Positions 15,221 to 24,960 are shown, counted from the stretch's first letter. The stretch is 35,047 nt of DNA from an uncultured Clostridium sp. (GCA_948441945.1 CAOJQV010000011.1:1-35047), one strand, 5' to 3'. Notes: generated by a model not told the origin, from the letters alone. Translations and numbers: made by a program.

Positions 15221-15269
15221 TTAGTAGGTAGATATTAGATATAATTATATTAGAAAGGATTATAGAAAA

Positions 15270-15695
15270 ATGAAAAATAAAAGATTAAGTTTTGGCTATG
15301 AAGATACAGATAAGATTATAGAAATTGATTTATATGGATTAGTATTTGAAATTAATAATTTAGATAGTTTAGAAGAATTAGATAATTTAGATAAAAATGA
15401 TAATAATAAAATAGAAGCACAATTAGAAAAGATTTTAGGAAAAGGTGCTATTGAAAAGATTAATAATAAAAGAATAAGTGATGGATATAAAAAACTAGAT
15501 TTAAATATTGAGTTAAATATATTAGGTTGTATATTTGAAACATATTCAAAAGGTACAACAGGAAATGTACTAGAAAGAGTAAAAAATACAGTAAATGACA
15601 TTAATGAAAATATGGAAAGAGTAAATAGAGAACAAAGAAGAAATTATAATAAAAAACAATATACTAGAAGTAGGAGAAATTATAGGAGATATTAA
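15270..15695 (+). CDS. Tail assembly chaperone, first of pair
   Basis: This is a 141-residue protein beginning MKNKRLSFGYEDTDKI, with an acidic middle (LDSLEELDNLDKNDNN) and a strongly basic C-terminus (REQRRNYNKKQYTRSRRNYRRY region). Its position between the tube and the tape measure and its size fit the gpG-type chaperone. In many phages a second chaperone is made by frameshift; here the next frame has its own ribosome site and ATG two bases after the stop, and I see no convincing slippery site in the needed register. Confidence 0.7.
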   Translation: MKNKRLSFGYEDTDKIIEIDLYGLVFEINNLDSLEELDNLDKNDNNKIEAQLEKILGKGAIEKINNKRISDGYKKLDLNIELNILGCIFETYSKGTTGNVLERVKNTVNDINENMERVNREQRRNYNKKQYTRSRRNYRRY

Positions 15696-15696
15696 T

Positions 15697-16275
15697 ATGA
15701 TTATGTTTAATAAACTACCTTATTTTGTAATATTACAAGGAAAAAAGTATAAAATAAATGTAGACTTTAGAAATATAATATCTTTTGAACAAAAGTTGCA
15801 GGATAAAAGTATTGAGGATTCAAAAAAGATAGAGTATGGATTAAGATGCTTTTATCCTGCTTTTTTTTATGAAGAAAACTACTATAATCTATTAAAACAA
15901 CCACAATTATATAAAGAAGCTTGTAACAAACTAATATGGTTTTATAAATGCGGTAGAGAAGACTATCACAAAACAAATGGAAAAAGTAAAGGTAGTAGTA
16001 AACAGATATATTCTTATGAATATGATGACGAATATATTTGGAGTGCTTTTTATGAAGTATATGGAATAGATTTAACTACTGATAAATTACATTGGTGGAA
16101 ATTCAAAGCCATATTAAAATCGTTACCAGATACTACGGAGTTTATGAAAATTCAAAGTTATAGGGTGTATGAAGGTAAAGATGAAAATATAAAGAACTTA
16201 AAAGAATATTGGGAATTGCCTAAACCAGTAACAGAACAACAGAGATTAGACAAAATATATGAAATTTTAAAATAA
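15697..16275 (+). CDS. Tail assembly chaperone, Gp15 family
   Basis: This is a 192-residue protein with the layout of the Phage_Gp15 family: an N-terminal INVDFRNIISFEQKL strand-helix, aromatic segments (CFYPAFFYEENYYNLL) and the closing DKLHWWKFKAILKSLP motif, followed by a basic end. Family members act as the second tail chaperone, which binds the tape measure while the tube forms. The start follows a GGAGA site within the tail end of the upstream gene. Confidence 0.85.
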   Translation: MIMFNKLPYFVILQGKKYKINVDFRNIISFEQKLQDKSIEDSKKIEYGLRCFYPAFFYEENYYNLLKQPQLYKEACNKLIWFYKCGREDYHKTNGKSKGSSKQIYSYEYDDEYIWSAFYEVYGIDLTTDKLHWWKFKAILKSLPDTTEFMKIQSYRVYEGKDENIKNLKEYWELPKPVTEQQRLDKIYEILK

Positions 16276-16307
16276 TTACTGTATAATTGACAAGTTTCGA
16301 CAAAAAG

Positions 16308-16330
16308 TATCACTAATAGTGTGATATACT
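16308..16330 (+). promoter_or_regulatory. Extended -10 promoter overlapping a palindrome
   Basis: TATCAC (16308-16313) and GTGATA (16321-16326) form an inverted repeat with a 7-base centre. The right arm overlaps TGATATACT (16322-16330), an extended -10. There is a TTTCGACAAA at 16295-16304 and a TTGACA at 16287-16292, but neither is at the standard distance. This looks like an operator-controlled promoter for the gene at 16368. Confidence 0.55.
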
Positions 16331-16367
16331 TTTAATAGATTGTAAAATAACATAAGGAGGTATTTTT

Positions 16368-17312
16368 ATGGAAGGTAAAGCGAAAATATACCAAAAATGG
16401 TGGTTTTGGGTGATTATGGCTGTTATTAGTCTTATAATTATAGAAATAAGTTTTCAGAGTTTTAGAGATAAGAAAACATCATCTAAAGTGGTAAACAAAA
16501 ATAATAGTACAGAAAAGGTTTCGACAGATATAAAAAAAGAAAATCCTTATGAAATAACGAATATTTATGATGGAACATATAAATTTACAATTAATGATGG
16601 GGAAAATACAATTGTAGGAGCTATAAATATAGATGGAGGTAATTTAAAAACTAAATTTAGCAGTATAGATAATTCCTTGACAGTACCAATATATAATGGT
16701 TTTTGCGGGTTAAGTAAAGAAGATAAGACAACATTTTATATTTCAATAATGAATAGCTATTATGAGACAATACGAAAATTTAAATGCATAAAATCAGATA
16801 AAAATATATTGGGCGAATCTTTAACTTATACAAATTATAAAAATGTTGATTTTATATATGTAAATGATAGTAAAGATATAGAAAGTGTGTATAATGAAGT
16901 CTTAATACAAGAAAAGCAAAAGAAGGAATCAGAACAAAAAGTTAAAGAAGAACAAGAGAAACAAACATTTATATCAAGTTGTCAAACATATACATTTGAA
17001 CAAATGGCAAGAAATCCAGATAATTTTAAAGGAACAAATGTAAAAGTAACAGGTGAAGTTGTACAAGCTCTTTATGGTTCATCTTCTGTTGATTTAAGAA
17101 TTAATATTACTAAAAAGGGTACATATTCAACATATTATACAGATACTATATATGTAGTATATGAGCCAAAACCAGGAGAAGATAAAATTTTAGAAGATGA
17201 TATAATAACAGTCTATGGAACATCAAAAGGAGATTATTCTTATACAAGTACAATTGGGTCAAAAATAACATTACCATTAATTGATGCAAAATATATAATG
17301 TTACAAAAATAA
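16368..17312 (+). CDS. Membrane-anchored probable moron protein with OB-like C-terminal domain
   Basis: This 314-residue protein has a charged N-terminus, one transmembrane segment (VIMAVISLIIIEISF, about residues 14-29), a Lys/Ser-rich linker, a beta-rich domain (YDGTYKFTINDGENT), a charged coiled segment (QKKESEQKVKEEQEKQ), and a C-terminal domain with FEQMARNPDNFKGTNVKVTG and DDIITVYGT. The last part resembles OB-fold (tRNA_anti-like) domains of secreted Firmicute proteins. It should face the cell exterior. It sits between tail chaperone and tape measure but has its own promoter and terminator, so it is probably expressed from the prophage. Confidence 0.75.
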   Translation: MEGKAKIYQKWWFWVIMAVISLIIIEISFQSFRDKKTSSKVVNKNNSTEKVSTDIKKENPYEITNIYDGTYKFTINDGENTIVGAINIDGGNLKTKFSSIDNSLTVPIYNGFCGLSKEDKTTFYISIMNSYYETIRKFKCIKSDKNILGESLTYTNYKNVDFIYVNDSKDIESVYNEVLIQEKQKKESEQKVKEEQEKQTFISSCQTYTFEQMARNPDNFKGTNVKVTGEVVQALYGSSSVDLRINITKKGTYSTYYTDTIYVVYEPKPGEDKILEDDIITVYGTSKGDYSYTSTIGSKITLPLIDAKYIMLQK

Positions 17313-17334
17313 TTAATAAATAAAAAGATATTAT

Positions 17335-17369
17335 AACACTTACGAAAGTAGGTGTTTTTATTTTGTCTA
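17335..17369 (+). terminator. Intrinsic terminator after the moron gene
   Basis: AACACTTAC (17335-17343) pairs with GTAGGTGTT (17348-17356) with one G-U pair and a GAAA tetraloop, followed by TTTTATTTT. The hairpin lies between the moron gene and the tape measure gene, so it closes the moron transcript. Confidence 0.85.
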
Positions 17370-17388
17370 CATTAGAAAGGAAGAAATA

Positions 17389-20300
17389 ATGGCAGTAGCA
17401 GGAAGTTTAACTTATGATACAAAAATAGATAAAAGTGGGTTTGAAAAAGGATTAAACTCATTAAAAAATACATCAAATACAGTATCAAAGGCAATAAAAG
17501 TAGCATTAGGAACAATTACAACAACAATAGCAGGTATTAGCACATATTCAATTAAAGTTGGAAGTGACTTTGAAGCTGGGATGTCAAAAGTTCAAGCAAT
17601 TTCAGGAGCAACAGGAGACGAAATAAGTAAATTAACAGAAAAAGCTAAAGAGATGGGACAAAAAACAAAATTTAGTGCAACTGAATCAGCAGAAGCTTTT
17701 CAGTATATGGCAATGGCAGGTTGGAAAACAGAAGAAATGTTAAATGGTATTGAAGGAATTATGAATTTGGCGGCAGCTTCAGGAGAAGATTTAGCAAGTG
17801 TTTCAGATATTGTAACAGATGCTTTAACAGCTTTTGGTTTGCAAGCTAAAGATAGTGCACATTTTGCAGATGTTTTAGCAAAAGCAAGTTCAAATTCTAA
17901 TACAAATGTTGGACTAATGGGAGAAACTTTTAAATATGTAGCACCACTTGCAGGTTCAATGAAATATAGTGTTGAAGATACAGCTGTCGCAATTGGTCTG
18001 ATGGCAAACGCAGGAATTAAAGGAAGTCAAGCAGGAACAGCTTTAAGGTCTATGCTTACAAGATTAGTAAAACCACCAAAGCAGGCAGCAGAAGCCTTAG
18101 ATGACTTAAACATATCAGTTACTAATGCAGATGGAACAATGAAACCATTATCACAAACAATGCAAGAATTAAGAGGAAAGTTTGCTAAGTTAACTGAAAG
18201 TGAAAAAGCAAGTTATGCAGCATCAATAGCAGGTCAAGAAGCAATGTCAGGAATGCTTGCTATAGTAAATGCAAGTGATAGTGATTTTAATAAATTAACA
18301 CAATCAATAAATAATGCAGACGGAGCTTCTAAAGAAATGTCAGATACTATGAATGATAACGTAAAAGGTGCATTTACATTATTGAAAAGTAATATAGAAA
18401 GTGTAGGAATAAAGCTATATGATAAAATAAAAAAACCATTAAAAGATTTAATAAATACAATAAGTAAATATGTTAGTAAAATTCCAACACTATTAAAAAA
18501 TATATACAATTGGACTAAAAAAAATCAAGATTTAATCAAGAATTTAATAAAAATAGTAGCTTCATTAACAGCAGGATATATTGCATATAAAACAGTATTA
18601 GTAGCAATCAATACAATACAAACAGCAAGAAAAATATTAAGCACAGCATCAGCGTTTCTAAGTTTAATACCAACAATAAGGTCAGCAAAAGATGCAATGT
18701 TATTATTAAATATGGCATTTTCAGCTAATCCAGTTGGTTTAGTTGTTGCTGGAGTTACAGCATTAACAACAGCTTTAGTATTATTTGGTTCAAGGCAAAC
18801 AGAGGCACAAAAAAGAGCAAAAGAATTTAGGGAAGAAGCAAATAAATCAAGGCAAGCCTTAGAAGAATATAATGAAAGTATAGATAACGCAACAAAGGCT
18901 AACTTAGTACATATTGAAAATGTAAAAAAACTAAAAGATGAATTAAAAACATTAGTAGATGAAAATGGTAAAGTAAAACAAGGATATGAAGGAAGAGTAG
19001 ATTTCATTTTAAATGAATTGAATCAGGCTTTAGGGACAGAATATACTAGAACAGGAAATATCATAGATAAATATAAGGAATTACAAAAAGAAATTGATAA
19101 AACAATTGAAAAGAAAAAAGCTGAAATTATATTACAAGGACAAGAAGAAAAGTATAGAAATGCTATAGAAAAACAAGGAGAGGCAGTTGAAGAATTAAGA
19201 CAAATACAACAACAGATGGGAATGACCTATGATGAAGTTAAAGAAAAATATGGGAAATATATAGAACAAGTAAATAGTGGAGGCATTATATTAAGTAGTC
19301 AATTTAAGTCAAAAGATGAATATCAAAAGGTAAAAACGTTAATAGACCTAACAAAAGCATATAATGATACTGAAAAAAAAATTAAGGATTATACTGAAAA
19401 TGTTAAAACTTATGAAGATAATTATGCAAAATTTATTGAAGGAAAATACAACGAAATATCAAATACAATAACTGTTACAACGCAAGACTGGACATCACAA
19501 TCACTTCGTACATTAAGTACTTCTATACAAGAACAACAAATAGCATTAAAGCAATATGAAGAAATATACAAAAATACAGATAATAAAATTGCTAAACAAA
19601 ATGCTGAACAAGCAAAGAAAAATCTTCAAGAATTAGCACAGAATTTAGCAGATAGAACTTCAACAGTAACAAATCTAGGAGTAAATGAATATAATGCTTG
19701 GAAAACATTGGCGGAAAGTAATTATAGAATATATTCAGAGCAACTAGGAAAAATGAATCCTGATATGAGAAAAAAAATAGAGGACTTAACAGGATATTTA
19801 CAAGGGGATACATCACTTCCAGAAGGTATGAGTATGTTAGTAAAAAGAACTACTTCAACATATGAAAAAGAAATGGGAGTGCTTTTTCCATCGACAAAGA
19901 AGGAATTAGATAAGTTAGGAGATGCTATAGAAAACGATACTACAGTAAGCAGAGCTTCAATAATACTTGCTAATAATGTAAATGAAAAATTTAATAGCAA
20001 TATAGATGGTAGAAAGTGGGGTATGGATTTAAGCGACAATATATCAACAGGAATGACATCACAGGAATCTATAAAAAAGGTAACTAGTGCTGCTTCTTTT
20101 TTGGCTGGAGCAATTAAAAAGAATATAGGACACTCAGTACCAGAGGAAGGACCATTAAAAGACGAACTAACATATATGCCAGATATGATTGATAACTTAG
20201 TAAAAGGAATTGAAAAAAATAAATATAAAGTTGCAAAAGCTACAAAAGAATTAGCTGGAGATATAAAAGATAGTTTTAATTTAGAAAATTTAAATAATGT

Positions 20301-20505
20301 AATAATAAAAGAAATGCAGAAAGCCGTATCCATAGAAACAGGCTCAATAAATGCAAAAGCAAGTGTAAAATCAAATAATAGTATGTTAAATGTAATAAAA
20401 GCAACATTTAATATAGATGGAAGTGTAGACATAGATGGACAAAAAGCAGGAAGAATATTAACACCAAATATAACAAAAACGATTAAAGCAGGAGGGCTAA
20501 TATGA
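17389..20505 (+). CDS. Tape measure protein
   Basis: This is a 1038-residue TP901-type tape measure protein. The N-terminal third has the conserved core (SDFEAGMSKVQAISGATGDEI, ATESAEAFQYMAMAGWKTE, GLMANAGIKGSQAGTALRSM). Hydrophobic segments lie around 385-470, where membrane insertion is expected during DNA entry, and a charged coiled region follows at about 480-700. With roughly 1.5 angstrom per residue, the family rule predicts a tail near 150 nm. The gene overlaps the next one by four bases (ATGA). No lytic transglycosylase or peptidase motif is evident. Confidence 0.95.
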   Translation: MAVAGSLTYDTKIDKSGFEKGLNSLKNTSNTVSKAIKVALGTITTTIAGISTYSIKVGSDFEAGMSKVQAISGATGDEISKLTEKAKEMGQKTKFSATESAEAFQYMAMAGWKTEEMLNGIEGIMNLAAASGEDLASVSDIVTDALTAFGLQAKDSAHFADVLAKASSNSNTNVGLMGETFKYVAPLAGSMKYSVEDTAVAIGLMANAGIKGSQAGTALRSMLTRLVKPPKQAAEALDDLNISVTNADGTMKPLSQTMQELRGKFAKLTESEKASYAASIAGQEAMSGMLAIVNASDSDFNKLTQSINNADGASKEMSDTMNDNVKGAFTLLKSNIESVGIKLYDKIKKPLKDLINTISKYVSKIPTLLKNIYNWTKKNQDLIKNLIKIVASLTAGYIAYKTVLVAINTIQTARKILSTASAFLSLIPTIRSAKDAMLLLNMAFSANPVGLVVAGVTALTTALVLFGSRQTEAQKRAKEFREEANKSRQALEEYNESIDNATKANLVHIENVKKLKDELKTLVDENGKVKQGYEGRVDFILNELNQALGTEYTRTGNIIDKYKELQKEIDKTIEKKKAEIILQGQEEKYRNAIEKQGEAVEELRQIQQQMGMTYDEVKEKYGKYIEQVNSGGIILSSQFKSKDEYQKVKTLIDLTKAYNDTEKKIKDYTENVKTYEDNYAKFIEGKYNEISNTITVTTQDWTSQSLRTLSTSIQEQQIALKQYEEIYKNTDNKIAKQNAEQAKKNLQELAQNLADRTSTVTNLGVNEYNAWKTLAESNYRIYSEQLGKMNPDMRKKIEDLTGYLQGDTSLPEGMSMLVKRTTSTYEKEMGVLFPSTKKELDKLGDAIENDTTVSRASIILANNVNEKFNSNIDGRKWGMDLSDNISTGMTSQESIKKVTSAASFLAGAIKKNIGHSVPEEGPLKDELTYMPDMIDNLVKGIEKNKYKVAKATKELAGDIKDSFNLENLNNVIIKEMQKAVSIETGSINAKASVKSNNSMLNVIKATFNIDGSVDIDGQKAGRILTPNITKTIKAGGLI

Positions 20506-22049
20506 CAAAATTAAAATACGGAAATATATTATTAGATGTTTATGATGGATATGAATTAAATAAATCAAGTCAAGAAGTAGCATTTAGTGATTTAGTATGT
20601 GATTTTACAAATCATACAATAGTAGACCTCCCAGAAAAATATCAAGAAGCAAAACTTGTTGAAATAGATGAATTTAATTCAGAAACAATAATATTTTTTG
20701 GTTACATAGAAAATTATAATTTTGGAGAAATGAGAGAAAAAGATATAGATACAGACATAAATATAACACTGTTATCTCCAATGAAATTAACTACATTACG
20801 AACAATAACAGCAGTAGGAACTTATAAATTAACAGTATTAATAGAAGAAATTTTATTAAAACCACTAATAGAAGATGGATTTACAATAGAAGAGATAAAT
20901 ATTACAGACAGGCAAACAACAGTCAATTTCTTAGTAGAAACCATAGAATATTGTATGAATAACTTATCTAATAAATTTAACTTCTGGTGGTTTATAGATG
21001 AAAAGAAAAAAATTTATATAAAAGATATATCACAAATACTAAAAAAAGATGTAGATTATATTTATGATAAACAACATAGTATAAATGGATTACAATATGT
21101 GAAACCAACTATATCATCAGAAAATTATGCAAATGTAGTAAATTTTAAAAATGTAAGAATATATGAATATTCAAGATTATCATTTAATGGAACAACAACC
21201 ACAGAAAGTCATAATCCATTAATAGAAAACCAAATAACAACAATAAAAAAAGATGGGCAATTAGACTTTAGATTTCCAATAGATACAAAAAAAGAAAATA
21301 TAATAAAATCGGCAAAAAGTAATGGAATAAGTGGAATTATGTATGGATTGCATATAAAAGGGCTATATACAGATAATACTACATTTGAATTATATATTAA
21401 ATATGATGAATATGAAAATAAATTAGAAATATCAAATAACATAGGGTATGATGGAGGAACTGATAAAGAAAAGGAATTTTTATTAATTAAAGATAGCTTT
21501 TTTAGTAATTTAATAACAGGATTAAAATACAATAATGAAAATAAAAATATAAAATCTATAACATTAATAAATTCAGATAGTGCATTAATATGGAATGTAA
21601 ACAAATTTTATAATGATAAGGCTATATCAGAAAAAAGAGGAAAAATAAGTAATACAGGTATTGTAGAATATACGATAGATATGAATGAAAGTTGGAAAAC
21701 AATACAAGAATTAAGAGACATTGGAATTACATATATGGAAAATAACAGTATTAATACAAGTGGAGAAGTAGAAATGCTTTTAGATAAAAAAATATTTAAG
21801 ATAGGGGATACAATTAAAATAAATAAAATGTTAATAGATGGAACTTATATCGTTACAGAAATAAGAGAGACTGAGATGAATAATGACCCATCATATATAG
21901 TAATATGTAAAAATGCAAATTTATTAAATAACTTTATAGATATATTTAGAGGGGAAAATTCTCAAACAAATGCAGATAAGTTATTTAAAATGTATATAAC
22001 ACACTATCAGGAAGAAGAAATAAATGAAATACATAAGGTGGTGCAATAG
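20502..22049 (+). CDS. Tail-tip / baseplate hub protein (putative)
   Basis: This 515-residue protein overlaps the tape measure stop (ATGA). N-terminal segments (KYGNILLDVYDGYE, VEIDEFNSETIIFFGYIENYN) are typical of hub-forming domains, followed by a FNFWWFIDEKKKIYIKD region and a C-terminal KIFKIGDTIKI strand with IDGTYIVTEI. This layout is that of phage hub proteins (gp27/Tal-like first domains). There is no separate distal-tail (Dit) gene between it and the tape measure. The exact part played is inferred from order. Confidence 0.65.
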   Translation: MTKLKYGNILLDVYDGYELNKSSQEVAFSDLVCDFTNHTIVDLPEKYQEAKLVEIDEFNSETIIFFGYIENYNFGEMREKDIDTDINITLLSPMKLTTLRTITAVGTYKLTVLIEEILLKPLIEDGFTIEEINITDRQTTVNFLVETIEYCMNNLSNKFNFWWFIDEKKKIYIKDISQILKKDVDYIYDKQHSINGLQYVKPTISSENYANVVNFKNVRIYEYSRLSFNGTTTTESHNPLIENQITTIKKDGQLDFRFPIDTKKENIIKSAKSNGISGIMYGLHIKGLYTDNTTFELYIKYDEYENKLEISNNIGYDGGTDKEKEFLLIKDSFFSNLITGLKYNNENKNIKSITLINSDSALIWNVNKFYNDKAISEKRGKISNTGIVEYTIDMNESWKTIQELRDIGITYMENNSINTSGEVEMLLDKKIFKIGDTIKINKMLIDGTYIVTEIRETEMNNDPSYIVICKNANLLNNFIDIFRGENSQTNADKLFKMYITHYQEEEINEIHKVVQ

Positions 22050-23060
22050 ATGAAAATTAAGAATGAATATGTAAAGATAAAAACAAACAATGAAATCGTA
22101 CTACATAATTATATTTATGATAAATATTTAGAACTATTTAGTCAAAGCCAATATGAAACAGATGAATTTAAATTATTTAATTTAAATGATAGAAAAAAAT
22201 TAAGTTCTTGTTTTATAAAATTTGACGAACAAATTGAAGATATAAAACAAGCTAGTATTGAAGATTTTGATATTATTATTCATTGTAATCAGACAGAAAC
22301 AAATGGTAATAATCAAAGTGTAAATGCTATATATAATTATTCAACACTATTTGGAATAATAGATATTTTAAATAAAGAAATACATTATGATTTAAATAGA
22401 TATGCAGGGAAAAAAATAACAGCTCTTGGATTTGGAAGTAATACATATAGTGAAATAATGGCTTGTTTAGATGTCTTTAATTACAATGTATATGTTATTA
22501 AAGATGAAGAACTTAACATTTCAAGAAAAGATATATTTTCGAGCGATGCTATCTGTAGGGGGTACGATTATCCAATACACTTAACTCCTGTATTTCCTTT
22601 ACATAGATTTCAAGAAGGTTATAATTATACAGCTCCTATATGGGCAAGATTATATTCTGTAGGATTAGGACAAACTATTGGTAATATCAGTGAGGAATAT
22701 CTTATAGGGAAAGAAATACAAGTAAGAAAAGAAAGTAATACAAGTTTTGGATTTAATTTAAGGAAAGGTGCAGACACAAGTATTTTTCCAAAAGAAGATT
22801 TATACTGTGGAAATAATATTTTTCCACAGCCTTTTTATGTGCCAATAGAAATATATCCTCAAGAAAATAAATATTGTCAAGATAACATTTATCCAGGAAG
22901 AAGTAATTATAAATACATAATTTATAAATATAGATTATGTTCTATGAATAGAGGGAGTGTAATTGAAGATTTAGACGAATATTATACAATGAGTTATAAA
23001 ACGCACGTTAAGGGATTATTTAAAATTATTACAAAAATGGAAAGAGTTAAAAAAAAATAA
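22050..23060 (+). CDS. Tail-tip associated protein, family unknown
   Basis: This is a 336-residue protein that starts right after the hub stop, with GGTGGTG as ribosome site. A GSNTYSEIMACLDVFNYNVYVI segment near the middle and a GYDYPIHLTPVFPLHRF segment are seen. A 14-residue motif occurs twice near residues 250-280, FPKEDLYCGNNIFP and YPQENKYCQDNIYP. It may build on the tail tip or bind the receptor. No enzyme motif is apparent. Confidence 0.65.
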   Translation: MKIKNEYVKIKTNNEIVLHNYIYDKYLELFSQSQYETDEFKLFNLNDRKKLSSCFIKFDEQIEDIKQASIEDFDIIIHCNQTETNGNNQSVNAIYNYSTLFGIIDILNKEIHYDLNRYAGKKITALGFGSNTYSEIMACLDVFNYNVYVIKDEELNISRKDIFSSDAICRGYDYPIHLTPVFPLHRFQEGYNYTAPIWARLYSVGLGQTIGNISEEYLIGKEIQVRKESNTSFGFNLRKGADTSIFPKEDLYCGNNIFPQPFYVPIEIYPQENKYCQDNIYPGRSNYKYIIYKYRLCSMNRGSVIEDLDEYYTMSYKTHVKGLFKIITKMERVKKK

Positions 23061-23077
23061 AGAAAGGAAAGAAGAAA

Positions 23078-23611
23078 ATGGAAAAAATTAATTTTGAAAA
23101 TGGAACTTTAATATCAAAAGCTAAAGTTTTAATAAATGGAACTATATATGAGGTAGAGCCAGCACAATATGAAGGCTCAACACCTTTATCAGCACAGATT
23201 TTAAATGAGATGCAAGGTAATATCGAAACAGCTATAGAAGAAGTACAAACAAATACAAATGATAAACTAAATAATATAAATACATATTCAACAGAAGAAA
23301 CAAAAGTAGGAACTTGGATAGATGGGAAACCAATATATAGGAAAGTTTTTACTTTACCAAATATATCATCTTCAAATAAACAACTAGTTAATAGTTCTGT
23401 GCCTGTTGAAGTAAGCTATGATAAAATAACTAAAATTACAGGAATAGCTACTATTCCTGATGGGATACTTCCAATTCCTTATATGATAGGTCCAGAGCAA
23501 TTTGTTACATGTTTTCTTGAAAGTAATCAAAATAAAATTTTTGTATATTGTAGGTCTTATACCACTATGGATATAAAAATATTTTTAGAATATACAAAAA
23601 CAACTGATTAA
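23078..23611 (+). CDS. Short tail fibre / appendage protein (putative)
   Basis: This is a 177-residue protein. The N-terminal part (FENGTLISKAKVLINGTIYEV) and a helical ILNEMQGNIETAIEEVQTN linker precede a YSTEETKVGTWIDGKPIYRK segment, a recurring motif in Firmicute phage tail-appendage proteins. The rest is beta-rich and could bind the host surface. It lies right before the holin, the usual site of such proteins. Confidence 0.7.
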   Translation: MEKINFENGTLISKAKVLINGTIYEVEPAQYEGSTPLSAQILNEMQGNIETAIEEVQTNTNDKLNNINTYSTEETKVGTWIDGKPIYRKVFTLPNISSSNKQLVNSSVPVEVSYDKITKITGIATIPDGILPIPYMIGPEQFVTCFLESNQNKIFVYCRSYTTMDIKIFLEYTKTTD

Positions 23612-23624
23612 GGAGGAAAAAATT

Positions 23625-23975
23625 ATGGAAGAGATAATACAAAACATACACTTTACAAATATATGGTGGGCGATAGCAGTACCACTAATTTTAATGATAT
23701 TAGATATTTTTACAGGATTAGTAATAGCATGGGAAAATGAAAATTTCAAGAGTTCGATAATGAGAGCAGGCTTGTCAAAGAAATTTGGCGAGCTTGTTTA
23801 CGTATTAATAGGAATATTAACAAAATTCGCATTAGGAACTGAACTAATACTATATTTCACAGTAGGATATATATGCCTAATGGAAATATCAAGTTTAGCA
23901 GAAAACTGCGATAAATTGGGAGTCAAAATGCCAGAAAAATTAAAAGAAAAATTGAACAACGATAAGGAGAAATAA
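23625..23975 (+). CDS. Holin (phi-type, holin 4_1/TcdE-like family)
   Basis: This is a 116-residue membrane protein with hydrophobic segments at IWWAIAVPLILMILDIFTGL, a LVYVLIGILTKFAL stretch and ELILYFTVGYICLMEI, with a GLSKKFGE loop and a charged C-terminus (MPEKLKEKLNN). These are the marks of the toxin secretion/phage lysis holin family. It forms holes that let the endolysin reach the wall; the endolysin gene follows three bases later. Confidence 0.9.
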   Translation: MEEIIQNIHFTNIWWAIAVPLILMILDIFTGLVIAWENENFKSSIMRAGLSKKFGELVYVLIGILTKFALGTELILYFTVGYICLMEISSLAENCDKLGVKMPEKLKEKLNNDKEK

Positions 23976-23977
23976 GT

Positions 23978-24919
23978 ATGAAAATATTATTAATAAGTGG
24001 ACATGGAGCAGGAGATGTAGGAGCTATTGGAAACGGATATAAAGAAGCTGACTTGACAAGAGAAGTAGTAAATATATTAGCTCCAAAATTAAGACAATAT
24101 GCCGAAGTTGATATATATGACCAAAATAGAAATGCTTATGCAGATGTATGTAATGGAAAAATTCCTGTAAATTTTGCAAATTATAATTATGTATTTGAAG
24201 TACATTTTAATGCAGGAGGAGGAAAAGGAACAGAAATATATGTGACTAGAGAAGAAAAAGCTACAAGTGTAGAAGAAAAAATAATGAATAAGTTATCTAG
24301 TTTCTTTACTGTTAGAGGAGTAAAAAGAAAAAATTTTGCTGTTATAAATTCTGTTAAGAAAAGAGGAGTAAGTTCAGCCTTATTAGAGACATGTTTTATA
24401 GATAATGCAAATGATGTTAATATATATCAAAATAATAAAGAAGCTATTTGCAATGCAATTTGTGAAGCAATTGTAGAAGGATTTGGACTAAATGGAAACA
24501 CATCTAATACTCTTAATATACCTAATGAATCTATTACATCAGATTTACAATACAAAGCACATATACAAGATATAGGATGGACATATTGGATAAATGCAGG
24601 TCAAATATCTGGAACAACAGGAAAAAGTAAAAGAGTTGAAGCTATAATATTACAAGGAAAAAATGGATTAGATTTAAAATATAGAGTACATATACAAGAC
24701 ATAGGTTGGGGTAATTGGGTAATTAATGGACAAGTTGCAGGTACAACTGGTCAAAGTAGAAGAATAGAAGCAATAGAAATTAAATGTAATAAAATGTTAG
24801 AAGTACAAGCACATGTACAAAATATTGGTTGGATGCCTTCGTCAAAAGGATATACAATAAAAGTGGGAACAGAAGGAAAAGCTTTAAGATTAGAAGCTTT
24901 TAAAATTAGAGTTATATAA
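23978..24919 (+). CDS. Endolysin: Amidase_3 with ChW repeats
   Basis: This is a 313-residue N-acetylmuramoyl-L-alanine amidase. Zinc and catalytic residues are visible: H9 in SGHGAGDVGA, E23 in YKEADL, H76 in VHFNAGG and E137 in LLETCFIDN. The C-terminal 130 residues hold three Clostridial hydrophobic W-G (ChW) repeats (AHIQDIGW, VHIQDIGWG, AHVQNIGW), which bind cell wall and are typical of Clostridium. It cleaves the amide bond between muramic acid and the stem peptide during lysis. It lies after the holin and ends the late operon at a strong terminator. Confidence 0.95.
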   Translation: MKILLISGHGAGDVGAIGNGYKEADLTREVVNILAPKLRQYAEVDIYDQNRNAYADVCNGKIPVNFANYNYVFEVHFNAGGGKGTEIYVTREEKATSVEEKIMNKLSSFFTVRGVKRKNFAVINSVKKRGVSSALLETCFIDNANDVNIYQNNKEAICNAICEAIVEGFGLNGNTSNTLNIPNESITSDLQYKAHIQDIGWTYWINAGQISGTTGKSKRVEAIILQGKNGLDLKYRVHIQDIGWGNWVINGQVAGTTGQSRRIEAIEIKCNKMLEVQAHVQNIGWMPSSKGYTIKVGTEGKALRLEAFKIRVI

Positions 24920-24925
24920 TAAATA

Positions 24926-24960
24926 GGCTAGATTGATTAATTTCAGTCTAGCCATTTTTT
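24926..24960 (+). terminator. Terminator of the late operon
   Basis: GGCTAGATTGA (24926-24936) pairs with TCAGTCTAGCC (24943-24953) with one G-U pair and a 6-base loop, followed by ATTTTTT. It comes right after the endolysin stop and closes the lysis genes. Confidence 0.9.

Noticed and set aside
15640..15697. Programmed frameshift joining the two tail chaperones
   Set aside because: The second frame lies +1 of the first; the A-rich stretch at 15651-15657 is not in register for a -1 slip, and the second gene has its own ribosome site.
18525..20432. Long minus-strand ORFs within the tape measure gene
   Set aside because: They are mirror frames of a well-supported coding sequence, hydrophobic by codon complement, with no ribosome sites.
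22050..23060. Tail lysin or depolymerase
   Set aside because: No catalytic motif of glycosidases, amidases or peptidases is visible.
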